Positions 1-5,980 of a stretch of 6,062 nucleotides of DNA are shown here, one piece after another. A program made the position numbers and the translations under genes. The notes beneath the pieces are model-generated. The model had not been told where the DNA came from. It worked only from the letters and a program-made list of their open reading frames with translations, and ran no database searches. Position 1 is the first letter of the stretch; the number at the start of each line of letters is the position of its first letter. Source of the stretch: Panacagrimonas sp. (GTDB lineage: Bacteria > Pseudomonadota > Gammaproteobacteria > Nevskiales > Nevskiaceae); NCBI GenBank assembly GCA_021773655.1, contig JAJFJX010000276.1, forward strand, positions 1-6,062, read 5' to 3'.

Positions 1-1
1 T

Positions 2-322
2 GAGGAAGCTTTGACCGAAGCAGCTGATTGCCTGGAAGAGGCCGTCGCCGCCCGCATTGATGATGGACGCGATATTCCGATGCCCTCGGAAAGCAAGCGC
101 GGCGAGCGCGCAGTGAGCGTGCCCCCGTCCATGGCATTCAAGGCCGCCGTATACCTGGCCGTGCGCGAGGCCGGCATCAGCAATTCTGAGTTTGCGCGGC
201 GCATGCATCTGGACGAGAAAGAGGCGCGGCGCATCCTCGACCCGCACCATCCGACCAAGTTGCCGCGGATCGAAGCAGCATTGTCGGCCCTAGGCCGGCG
301 CGTGGAGTTGACACTCGCTTGA
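2..322 (+). CDS. hicB: HicB-type antitoxin, C-terminal part (5' end outside window)
   Basis: The frame is open from the first full codon at position 2, so the gene begins before the window; the TTG at 11 is not needed as a start. The visible 106 residues match the end of HicB antitoxins: an acidic helix (LTEAADCLEEAVAARIDDGRDIP) leads to a proline/serine linker (MPSESKRGERAVSVPPS), then a helix-turn-helix-like segment (AGISNSEFARRMHLDEKEARRILDP) and a closing helix (LPRIEAALSALGRRVEL). In the family, the missing N-terminal RNase H-like domain neutralises the HicA mRNA interferase, and this C-terminal domain binds the operon's own operator. A hicA gene is therefore expected just upstream but cannot be seen. 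The visible part shows no damage and ends in TGA. Downstream lies the wreck of an unrelated PIN toxin, so the gene sits at the edge of a decaying toxin-antitoxin region. The family call is from motif recognition; whether the pair is functional is unknown. Confidence 0.82.
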   Translation, partial: EEALTEAADCLEEAVAARIDDGRDIPMPSESKRGERAVSVPPSMAFKAAVYLAVREAGISNSEFARRMHLDEKEARRILDPHHPTKLPRIEAALSALGRRVELTLA

Positions 323-535
323 GTGAAGAATCCATAAAACATGAGCCGGACAGGAATCGCGGCCGAGATCGACGTTCACGCGCTGCGGCAGTATCGATCG
401 AGCCAACGTTCCGCCGAGGGTCCGTTCGATCCGGTGCCGGATGGCTTCAAGATTAGCTACCAGCGGCAGGTGCTGCCGAAGGCAGCATTAGGGCCGTACA
501 GATAGTTCCCGGTGAAGCTGGGAGAGTAGCCTGGC
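323..535. other. Intergenic stretch with no recognisable gene
   Basis: These 213 bases separate hicB from the PIN pseudogene. The only plus-strand ATG frame of any length is 341-505, 54 codons (begins MSRTGIAAEIDVHALRQYR, ends in TAG). Its ATG is preceded only by a weak GAAG about 12 bases upstream, and I recognise no family in it. The N-terminal part of a PIN domain, with its first catalytic aspartate in a DTN-type motif, should lie here if the downstream pseudogene were once complete. I could not find it in any of the three plus frames, so that end was probably deleted or replaced. I see no repeat ends, tRNA or terminator here. Confidence 0.4.
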
Positions 536-856
536 TCGCCGGCGGCGGCAGGATCAGCGTGCAGATTCTCAACGAGTTCGTGGCGGTCGCCTTGCGCAAG
601 CTGGCGATGCCCTGGGAGGAGGTTCTGGAATCCCGCTGCGATCCGGTCGCTTTGTCTGCCGCCCGTCCCGCCGGTGGTCGAGACGCACGAGGCCGCGCTG
701 AAAGTCGCAAGGCAGCGCGGCTACCGCATCTACGGTTCCCTGATCGTCGCGGCGGCCATGAAAGCCGGCCATGAAAGCCGGATGCGACAGCTTGTTTTCT
801 GAAGATCTGCAGAGCGGCCGGGCGAGTGGTGCTGACGATCCGCAACCCGTTTGTGA
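536..856 (+). pseudogene. Decayed PIN-domain (VapC-type) toxin, three frameshifts, no N-terminus
   Basis: Reading across three frames restores most of a PIN-domain protein of the VapC ribonuclease type. Frame one (about 536-630) gives LAGGGRISVQILNEF and then VALRKLAMPWEEVLE. The second frame (about 638-768) gives AAIRSLCPPVPPVVETHEAAL and then YRIYGSLIVAAAMKAG. The third (783-821) gives CDSLFSEDLQSGR, and from 826 the first frame returns with VVLTIRNPFV. The breaks are near 630, at a 13-bp tandem duplication (756-781), and at four extra bases near 822-825. The N-terminal strand with the first catalytic aspartate is missing. The usual aspartate of the YDALI-type motif is glycine (YGSLI). The glutamate of LNEF and the acidic SED remain. 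No stop codon follows NPFV in frame before pgm begins. Intact relatives are Mg-dependent ribonucleases paired with an antitoxin, none of which is recognisable here. The family call is from motif recognition; inactivity follows from the visible damage. Confidence 0.8.
756..781. repeat. Perfect 13-bp tandem duplication inside the PIN pseudogene
   Basis: The unit ccatgaaagccgg occurs twice head to tail, at 756-768 and 769-781; the match also runs three bases to the left (from 753). Thirteen bases is not a multiple of three, so the duplication shifts the frame by one. Removing one copy joins VAAAMKAG directly to CDSLFSEDLQ, the expected continuation of a VapC-like protein. It is therefore a duplication within a once-intact gene, most simply explained by replication slippage. 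Confidence 0.93.
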
Positions 857-913
857 TCGCCCGAAGGCGCCTGTGCGGTACGTACGCTCGCGGCCTGCGC
901 TGCCTGACTGATC

Positions 914-932
914 GGCCGCCGCGAGCGCGGCC
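914..932 (-). terminator. GC-rich hairpin just beyond the pgm stop codon
   Basis: ggccgc (914-919) pairs perfectly with gcggcc (927-932) around a 7-base loop. On the minus strand this hairpin begins 15 bases after the pgm stop codon (948-950), where a terminator would be expected. There is no run of T after it on either strand, so it is at best a weak intrinsic terminator or an mRNA 3' end stabiliser. In DNA this GC-rich, such short stems also arise by chance. Confidence 0.25.
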
Positions 933-947
933 AGGCTCGGGAGCGCC

Positions 948-2573
948 TCAGGTGATGACGCTGGGTGAGCTGCGGCCGGTGATTTGGCTGATGTGCACGA
1001 TGCGGTCCGCCAGCGCCGCCAGCGGGGCCAGCGCGGCGCCAGTTTCCAGACCCAGGTCGCCTGTCTCGTAGCGTTCCAGATAAAGCCTCAGCGTCGCACC
1101 CTGGGTGCCGGTGCCGGACAGGCGCACGATGATGCGCGCGGCGTCGGCGAATACCACGCGCAGCCCCTGGTTGGTGGCACGGCTGCCGTCGACCGGGTCC
1201 TGGTAGGCGAAGCTGTCGGCCTGACTCACCTGCAGTTCGCCATGGCGTTGCCCGACCAGGTCGGGCAGTCGATCCTGCAGCGCCTGCACGAGCGCCTGCG
1301 CCGTGGCGACGGGCAGGTCCTCGTAGTCGTGGCGGGCGTAGTAGTGCCGGCCGAAGCGCGCCCAGTGCGCCTGCGCGATGTCCTGCACCGACCGCCGCGT
1401 CGCGGCCAGGATGTTGAGCCAGGCCAGCACCGCCCACACGCCGTCCTTCTCGCGCGTGTGGTCAGAAGATGTGCCGAAGCTTTCTTCACCGCACAGGGTC
1501 ACCCGACCTGCGTCGAGCAGGTTGGCAAAGAACTTCCAGCCGGTCGGGGTCTCGTGACAGGGGATGTCGAGTGCGCGGGCGACCTGGTCGAGCGCGCGGC
1601 AGGTGGGCATGGAACGCGCCACGCCAGCCAGCCCGCGGCGGTAGCCCGGCAGCAGGTGCAGGTGCTCGCACAGCATGGCCAGCGAATCTCCGGGCGAAAT
1701 GAACAGGCCGGGCCCGAGAATCATGTTGCGATCGCCGTCGCCGTCACTGGCACCGCCCAGGTCCGGCGCATCGGCGCCGTGCATGCGTTCGACCAGGGGC
1801 CTGGCATGGATCAGGTTGGGGTCGGGGTGTCCCCCGCCGAAGTCCTCGAGCGGAATGGCGTTGAGCAGGCTGGTGGCCGGCGCCCCGAGCAGGTCGACGA
1901 ACAAGCGCTGTGCGTAGGGACCGGTGACGGCGTGCATGGCGTCGAAACACAGACGGTGTCCGTCCTTGAACCAGTCGCGGATCAGGTCGAAGTCGAACAG
2001 GCTCTGCATCAGGTGCGCGTAGTCGTCGACGCTGTCGATCACCTCGACCTGCAATTCGCCGACGTTCTGGCTGCCGCGGCGGTCCAGGTCGACCTGAACC
2101 CCGTCCACGGTGCGGTAGCGCGTCAGACCGAGGCTGATCCCGTGGATGCGGTCGGTCAGCGATTCCGGCGCCTGCCCTCCGCCGCTGACGTTGTACTTGA
2201 TGCCGAAGTCGCCATCCTCGCCCGCCGGGTTGTGACTGGCGGTGAGCACGAAGCCGCCAGCGGCGCCGAGGCTGCGGATCAGGTGCGAGGCGGCCGGGGT
2301 GGACAGCAGACCGCCCTGTCCGACGACCACGCGACGCACGCCGTTGGCCGCGGCCATCGCGATCGCGGTGCGAATCGCGGTGCGGTTGTGGTACCGGCCG
2401 TCGCCGCCGATGACCAGCGTGCCGCCGTGCAGGCGCGGATCGGCGTCAAAGATCGCCTGCAGGAAATTCTCCAGATAGTGCGGCTGCTGGAACACCGCGA
2501 CCTTCTTGCGCAGGCCGGCGGTTCCCGGCTTCTGGTCGGCATAGGGATTGGTAATGATTTCGCGCACGCTCAT
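948..2573 (-). CDS. pgm: Alpha-D-phosphoglucomutase (eukaryotic/cyanobacterial-type PGM)
   Basis: This 541-residue enzyme interconverts glucose 1-phosphate and glucose 6-phosphate in the cytoplasm (EC 5.4.2.2), linking glycolysis to glycogen and sugar-nucleotide synthesis. All four active-site loops of the alpha-D-phosphohexomutase family are present: the phosphoserine loop TASHNP (residues 111-116, Ser113), the metal loop DGDGDR (277-282), the sugar-specificity loop GEESFG (362-367) and the phosphate-binding loop RLSGTGTQGATLR (494-506). The N-terminal DQKPGTAGLRKKVAVF and C-terminal PSVIT resemble animal PGM1 and its bacterial relatives rather than the E. coli Pgm, which starts differently; the length is near that of rabbit PGM (about 560). 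An in-frame ATG at 2630 would add 19 residues (MRTRPLPAIPNPATGDDAT). I prefer 2573 because a GGAGA sits 10 bases upstream, the upstream ATG has no ribosome-binding sequence, and MSVREIITNPY matches the usual family start. No damage is visible. It runs opposite to the downstream gene block. Confidence 0.95.
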   Translation of the reverse strand: MSVREIITNPYADQKPGTAGLRKKVAVFQQPHYLENFLQAIFDADPRLHGGTLVIGGDGRYHNRTAIRTAIAMAAANGVRRVVVGQGGLLSTPAASHLIRSLGAAGGFVLTASHNPAGEDGDFGIKYNVSGGGQAPESLTDRIHGISLGLTRYRTVDGVQVDLDRRGSQNVGELQVEVIDSVDDYAHLMQSLFDFDLIRDWFKDGHRLCFDAMHAVTGPYAQRLFVDLLGAPATSLLNAIPLEDFGGGHPDPNLIHARPLVERMHGADAPDLGGASDGDGDRNMILGPGLFISPGDSLAMLCEHLHLLPGYRRGLAGVARSMPTCRALDQVARALDIPCHETPTGWKFFANLLDAGRVTLCGEESFGTSSDHTREKDGVWAVLAWLNILAATRRSVQDIAQAHWARFGRHYYARHDYEDLPVATAQALVQALQDRLPDLVGQRHGELQVSQADSFAYQDPVDGSRATNQGLRVVFADAARIIVRLSGTGTQGATLRLYLERYETGDLGLETGAALAPLAALADRIVHISQITGRSSPSVIT

Positions 2574-2583
2574 CGTCGCGTCG

Positions 2584-2588
2584 TCTCC
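2584..2588 (-). promoter_or_regulatory. Ribosome-binding site deciding the pgm start
   Basis: On the minus strand this reads GGAGA, 10 bases before the ATG at 2573. The alternative ATG at 2630 has no purine-rich Shine-Dalgarno sequence before it (only GCACGGCCACA), so this site supports the shorter protein. Confidence 0.55.
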
Positions 2589-2662
2589 GGTAGCGGGATT
2601 CGGGATGGCCGGAAGCGGCCGGGTCCGCATTGTGGCCGTGCAGTTGCGGCAAAAATCAAGAC

Positions 2663-2691
2663 TTGCGCCGCCCGCGGACCTTCACGATAGT
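2663..2691 (+). promoter_or_regulatory. Possible promoter for the DUF1249 gene, implying a very short leader
   Basis: TTGCGC (2663-2668) and GATAGT (2686-2691) are separated by 17 bases, matching three and four of six consensus sigma-70 positions. If used, transcription would start only a few bases before the ATG at 2701, which could explain why no Shine-Dalgarno sequence is visible there. On the opposite strand of the same divergent region, TTGATT and CACAAT lie 19 bases apart before pgm, a weaker candidate. Both are from eye matching only. Confidence 0.28.
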
Positions 2692-2700
2692 CTTGGCCCC

Positions 2701-3183
2701 ATGCACCTCATCAGTGACCCTCTCGACTCCTGCTGCGGCAAGCCACGCCGGCTTGCCCACCTCATGGACCTGTACGAGCGCAACTATCGCCTGCTGCAGC
2801 GGCTTATTCCGGAACTGGACATGCCGTTCGAGGCGGCGGTGTCGCGTTCCGGGACCGATCTGCCGCTGCACCTGACGCTGGTCGAGCGCGACCGCTACAC
2901 GCTGACCCTGAGGCTGACCTACGAGTTTGTCGACGCCGAAGGCATGCGCCGTCAGCCCGACATCCTGATCCGGGCCTACCGCGACGCCGGTGTGGCCGAA
3001 GCCCTTGAGTGCAGCCACCGCCCACCCTGGCAGGGCCAGGACGAGGCCGACCCCAAGGTCGAACAGTTCCTCGGCGGTCAATGGCGACGCAACCTGATGC
3101 TTGGCAAATGGCTGGAATACCTGCTCGATCACGGACACGGGTTTGGCATGTCGCACCGCCCGCGGGTGGCCGCCGCTGCCTGA
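2701..3183 (+). CDS. DUF1249 family protein (YqiB-like), function unknown
   Basis: This 160-residue protein resembles E. coli YqiB. Recognisable blocks are LMDLYERNYRLLQRLIPEL (residues 21-39), a predicted beta-rich middle (LHLTLVERDRYTLTLRLTYEF, about 56-76), DILIRAYRDAGVAEAL (87-102; compare MTVRLYHDAMVAEV in YqiB) and a C-terminal helix with WRRNLMLGKWLEYLLDHGHG (128-147). It has no signal peptide or membrane segment, so it is probably cytoplasmic. The family has no established biochemical role that I can name. The start at 2701 follows the family's usual N-terminal length; the ATG at 2764, just before LYERNY, would cut into the first helix, and extending to GTG 2548 would run into pgm on the other strand. 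No Shine-Dalgarno sequence precedes the ATG, so a leaderless or nearly leaderless mRNA is possible. The next gene starts 49 bases after its stop on the same strand, so the two may be cotranscribed. Confidence 0.85.
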   Translation: MHLISDPLDSCCGKPRRLAHLMDLYERNYRLLQRLIPELDMPFEAAVSRSGTDLPLHLTLVERDRYTLTLRLTYEFVDAEGMRRQPDILIRAYRDAGVAEALECSHRPPWQGQDEADPKVEQFLGGQWRRNLMLGKWLEYLLDHGHGFGMSHRPRVAAAA

Positions 3184-3218
3184 TCGCAGTCGGGCAAGGG
3201 TGCGTTTGAAGACTCGAC

Positions 3219-3224
3219 GGAGGG
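3219..3224 (+). promoter_or_regulatory. Strong ribosome-binding site of the small exported protein
   Basis: GGAGGG lies eight bases before the ATG at 3233, the best Shine-Dalgarno match among the complete plus-strand genes here. It fixes the start: the same frame is open much further upstream into the DUF1249 gene, but starting at 3233 puts a complete signal peptide at the very N-terminus. Confidence 0.7.
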
Positions 3225-3232
3225 CAGTGAGG

Positions 3233-3523
3233 ATGCACCGGATTCGTCATTGGCTGGCGCCCGCGCTGGTGATGCTTGCACTGGCAGTGTCCGCCCCGGC
3301 CCAGGCCGCCGATCCGGACCACGACCTGGCAGCAGTGCTGGCCTCGCACCAGGGCAAGCGCGTCACCCTGGTGCTGAGCTCGGGCACCGAGCTGAGCGGC
3401 ACGCTGACAGCGGTCGAAGGCGACATCGCCAGACTCGCAGAGCTCAGCGGCAGGGAATACTTCGACGCGGTGATCGATCTGGACCACGTCGAGGCAGTGG
3501 TCTACCGTGCCCGCACGCCCTGA
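3233..3523 (+). CDS. Small exported protein with Sm/Hfq-like pattern
   Basis: I do not recognise this 96-residue protein as a named gene. Residues 1-25 form a classic Sec signal peptide: basic start (MHRIRHW), hydrophobic core (LAPALVMLALAVSAP) and an AQA|AD signal peptidase I site. There is no lipobox cysteine and no second membrane segment, so the mature protein of about 71 residues should be periplasmic or secreted; it contains no cysteine. The mature part has a short helix (DHDLAAVLASHQ), then GKRVTLVLSSGTELSGTLTAVEGDIARL, which follows the Sm1 pattern of G-K-x-V-x-L-x-L-x-x-G-x-x-L-x-G-x-L. YFDAVIDLDHVEAVVYRAR then takes the place of the Hfq-type Sm2 strand pair (compare KHAISTV). A five-strand Sm-like barrel is thus inferred; RNA binding is not implied in the periplasm. 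DUF903 lipoproteins such as YgdI/YgdR are an exported Sm-like precedent. It starts 49 bases after the DUF1249 gene. Confidence 0.8.
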   Translation: MHRIRHWLAPALVMLALAVSAPAQAADPDHDLAAVLASHQGKRVTLVLSSGTELSGTLTAVEGDIARLAELSGREYFDAVIDLDHVEAVVYRARTP

Positions 3524-3683
3524 TGCCGTGACGCGTTGAATTGCCTCGCCGGCCTTTGGTCCTGACGCCGGGAGACCAGCAAGCAGGGAAATCCGCTTCG
3601 ATCCGCCCCTCAGACCCTTTTCCGGCGTGCCTGCCGGAACACGGCCCAATCTACCCACCGTCCGTCCAGCCCCTGCCCCCTCG

Positions 3684-5897
3684 ATGCAACCCTACGACAC
3701 CGAGCGACTGCCGCTGCGCGTCTTCGCCGAAAAGGCTTACCTCGATTATTCGATGTACGTGGTGCTGGACCGCGCGCTGCCGCACATCGCAGACGGACTC
3801 AAGCCGGTGCAGCGGCGGATCGTCTACGCGATGTCGGAGCTGGGCCTGAGCAGCACCTCCAAGCACAAGAAATCGGCGCGTACCGTCGGTGACGTCATCG
3901 GCAAGTTCCATCCCCACGGCGACTCGGCTTGCTATGAGGCGATGGTGACGATGGCGCAGCCGTTTTCCTATCGCTATCCGCTGGTCGACGGGCAGGGCAA
4001 CTGGGGCAGCGCCGACGATCCGAAATCCTTTGCCGCCATGCGCTACACCGAGTCGCGGCTCGGCGCCTACGCGCAGTCCCTGCTCGCCGAACTCGGACAG
4101 GGCACGGTGGACTGGACGCCGAACTTCGACGGCACCCTGGAAGAACCGGTGCGCCTGCCTGCGCGGCTGCCCAACGTGCTGGTCAACGGCACCACCGGCA
4201 TCGCCGTGGGCATGGCAACCGACATTCCGCCGCACAACATCGGCGAGCTGGTCAAGGCCTGCCTGCATCTGCTCAAGCACCCCGATGCCCGGGTGGAGAC
4301 GCTGTGCGAGATGGTGCCGGCGCCGGACTTTCCCACTGGCTGCGACATCGTCTCCGAGCCGCATGAGTTGCTGAAGATCTACCTGACCGGCAACGGCATG
4401 GTGCGCACGCGCGCGGTGTGGGAGCGCGAGGACCAGACCGGCCACCTGGTGATCACGGCATTGCCGCACCAGGTCTCGCCGGCGCGTGTGCAGGAACAGA
4501 TCGCCGAGCAGATGCGGGCAAAGAAGCTGCCGCTGGTCGAGGATCTGCGCGACGAGTCCGATCACGAGAACCCGACCCGCGTGGTGATCATCCCGCGCTC
4601 CGGCCGGGTCGATCCGGTCGCGCTGATGACCCACCTGTTCGCGACCACGGATCTGGAAAAGAGCGTGCGCGTGAACCTCAACATGATCGGCCTGGACGGC
4701 CGGCCGCGGGTGAAGAATCTCAAGCAGATTCTTTCGGAATGGCTGGAGTACCGGTTCATCACCGTCACGCGGCGTCTCAACCATCGCCTGACCCGGGTCA
4801 ACGAGCGGATGCACATCCTCGAAGGCCTGATGATCGCCTACCTCAACATCGACGAGGTGATCCGCATCATCCGTTTCGAGGAGGCGCCCAAGGCAACGCT
4901 GATGAGCACGTTCGCGCTGACCGACGTGCAGGCCGAGTGGATCCTGGACCTCAAGCTGCGCCACCTGCAGAAGCTGGAGGAAATGAGGATCCGCGGGGAA
5001 CAGGATGAGCTGGCGGCCGAGCGCGCCCGGCTCGAGGCGCTGCTCGGCGACGACGGGCAGATGCGCAAGCTGATCGCTGACGAGCTCAGGGATGACGCCA
5101 GGAAGTACGGAGACCCGCGCCGCTGCCGCGTCGAGGCCAGGCCACCGGCGGTGGCGATGTCGGCCGAGGAGATCATTCCTGCCGAACCGCTGACGGTGGT
5201 GTTGTCGCGGGGCGGATGGATCCGCGCCGGCAAGGGTCACGATCTGGACCCGCTGGCCCTGTCCTACAAGGCCGGCGATCAGTACCTGGTTCATGCCCAC
5301 GGCAAGTCCAGTCAACTGCTGGTGCTGCTCGACTCCAGGGGGCGCAGCTACACCCTGAACCCGCGCGAGCTGCCCAGCGCGCGCTCCCAGGGCGAACCGG
5401 TCACCACGCGGCTGGAGATGCAGCCCGGCGCGCGGGTCGTGGCGCTGCTGTTCGGCGACGAGAACGAACGCTGGGTGGTGGGATCCGAGGAGGGATACGG
5501 CTTTCTGGTGCGCCTGGGCGAGATGCAGTCGCGCCAGCGCGCCGGCAAGGCGGTCATCAGCCTGGACTCGACGCCGCTGACGCCGGCGCGGGTGAGCGAT
5601 CCTGCGCAGGACCGCATGGCCCTGGCCACCGCCGAAGGGCGGTTTCTGGTGTTTGCCATCCGCGAGTTGCCGGAGCTGGTGCGCGGCAAGGGCAACAAGC
5701 TGGTCACACTCAAAGGGGAAGACCGCATCGTGGCCAGCGCGGTGGTGCCGGCGGCGGCAGCGCTGACGCTGCATTGCGGCAAGCGCACGCTGACCCTCAA
5801 GCCGGCCGACCTGGAACATTACGCCGGCGCTCGCGCCAGTCGCGGCGGACACCTGCCGCGCGGTTTTCAGACGGTGGAACGCATGGCGCTGGCCTGA
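3684..5897 (+). CDS. parC: DNA topoisomerase IV subunit A (ParC)
   Basis: ParC forms the heterotetrameric topoisomerase IV with ParE, decatenating daughter chromosomes through a transient double-strand break. At 737 residues it is close to E. coli ParC (752) and similar throughout. The winged-helix domain (about 25-150) contains GKFHPHGDSACYEAM (73-87) and the catalytic pair Arg120-Tyr121 in FAAMRYTESR. NGTTGIAVGMATDIPPHNI follows at about 168-186, the tower region (LRDESDHENPTR) at about 288-299, and a coiled coil (LRHLQKLEEMRIRGEQDELAAERARLEALL) near 424-453. The C-terminal DNA-wrapping domain starts near 500 (PLTVVLSRGGWIRAGKGHDLD). SACYEAMV rather than SAVYDTIV, and the lack of a GyrA box, separate it from GyrA. 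The quinolone-region positions equal to E. coli Ser80 and Glu84 are unchanged (Ser81, Glu85). The start at 3684 (MQPYDTERLPLRVF) fits the family; an in-frame GTG at 3627 would add a 19-residue proline-rich tail. Neither has a Shine-Dalgarno sequence. The 160 bases upstream show no clear promoter. parE is not in the window. Confidence 0.97.
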   Translation: MQPYDTERLPLRVFAEKAYLDYSMYVVLDRALPHIADGLKPVQRRIVYAMSELGLSSTSKHKKSARTVGDVIGKFHPHGDSACYEAMVTMAQPFSYRYPLVDGQGNWGSADDPKSFAAMRYTESRLGAYAQSLLAELGQGTVDWTPNFDGTLEEPVRLPARLPNVLVNGTTGIAVGMATDIPPHNIGELVKACLHLLKHPDARVETLCEMVPAPDFPTGCDIVSEPHELLKIYLTGNGMVRTRAVWEREDQTGHLVITALPHQVSPARVQEQIAEQMRAKKLPLVEDLRDESDHENPTRVVIIPRSGRVDPVALMTHLFATTDLEKSVRVNLNMIGLDGRPRVKNLKQILSEWLEYRFITVTRRLNHRLTRVNERMHILEGLMIAYLNIDEVIRIIRFEEAPKATLMSTFALTDVQAEWILDLKLRHLQKLEEMRIRGEQDELAAERARLEALLGDDGQMRKLIADELRDDARKYGDPRRCRVEARPPAVAMSAEEIIPAEPLTVVLSRGGWIRAGKGHDLDPLALSYKAGDQYLVHAHGKSSQLLVLLDSRGRSYTLNPRELPSARSQGEPVTTRLEMQPGARVVALLFGDENERWVVGSEEGYGFLVRLGEMQSRQRAGKAVISLDSTPLTPARVSDPAQDRMALATAEGRFLVFAIRELPELVRGKGNKLVTLKGEDRIVASAVVPAAAALTLHCGKRTLTLKPADLEHYAGARASRGGHLPRGFQTVERMALA

Positions 5898-5908
5898 GTT
5901 TGAGTTGG

Positions 5909-5930
5909 CGATCCGTCTCTTGAAGGATCG
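5909..5930 (+). other. Small inverted repeat after parC
   Basis: cgatcc (5909-5914) and ggatcg (5925-5930) form a six-pair stem with a ten-base loop, starting 11 bases after the parC stop codon. No T run follows, so it is unlikely to be an efficient intrinsic terminator. Its loop and right arm overlap the -35 element of the proposed htpX promoter, so it may be coincidental or an operator-like palindrome. Confidence 0.25.
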
Positions 5931-5947
5931 GTCCAAGACCCGATAGT
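5919..5947 (+). promoter_or_regulatory. Candidate heat-shock (sigma-32) promoter of htpX
   Basis: CTTGAAG (5919-5925) matches the sigma-32 -35 consensus CTTGAAA at six of seven positions. After 13 bases, within the usual spacing, CCCGATAG (5939-5946) matches CCCCATnT at five of seven fixed positions. The same DNA can be read as a sigma-70 promoter (TTGAAG, 16 bases, GATAGT). Transcription would start near 5953, leaving a leader of about 28 bases with the ribosome-binding site. In E. coli htpX is heat-inducible and also controlled by Cpx; I see no clear CpxR site (GTAAA-N5-GTAAA) here. Confidence 0.5.
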
Positions 5948-5980
5948 TGCGAAGTTCCAGGCCTGATACGAGGTTCGTTG

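Noticed and set aside
11..13. TTG as the start codon of the HicB protein
   Set aside because: The frame is open to the window edge with HicB-like residues before it (EEA), so the gene is cut by the window rather than starting here.
341..505. A 54-codon ATG frame between hicB and the PIN pseudogene
   Set aside because: It has a poor ribosome-binding site and no recognised family, and it lies in decayed DNA. Its IDVHAL could be imagined as a damaged PIN DTNVL motif, but the flanking residues do not support that.
984..2690. A 568-codon plus-strand open frame opposite pgm
   Set aside because: It lies antisense to a phosphoglucomutase with all active-site motifs. Its translation is a low-complexity V/A/G/R/Q-rich product with no recognisable domain. 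Long antisense frames are common in GC-rich coding DNA.
2548..2700. GTG-initiated N-terminal extension of the DUF1249 protein
   Set aside because: It would overlap the pgm start and divergent promoter region and add residues not expected for the family.
3101..3232. Upstream extension of the small exported protein into the DUF1249 gene
   Set aside because: The signal peptide must be N-terminal, and a strong GGAGGG sits just before the ATG at 3233. The upstream frame is a shadow of the DUF1249 gene.
3897..3945. Quinolone-resistance changes in ParC
   Set aside because: The segment reads GKFHPHGDSACYEAM; the serine and glutamate equivalent to E. coli Ser80 and Glu84 are unchanged.
3651..5936. 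A 761-codon minus-strand open frame opposite parC
   Set aside because: It is a shadow of the conserved parC codons. The translation is H/R/Q/L-rich with no family resemblance.
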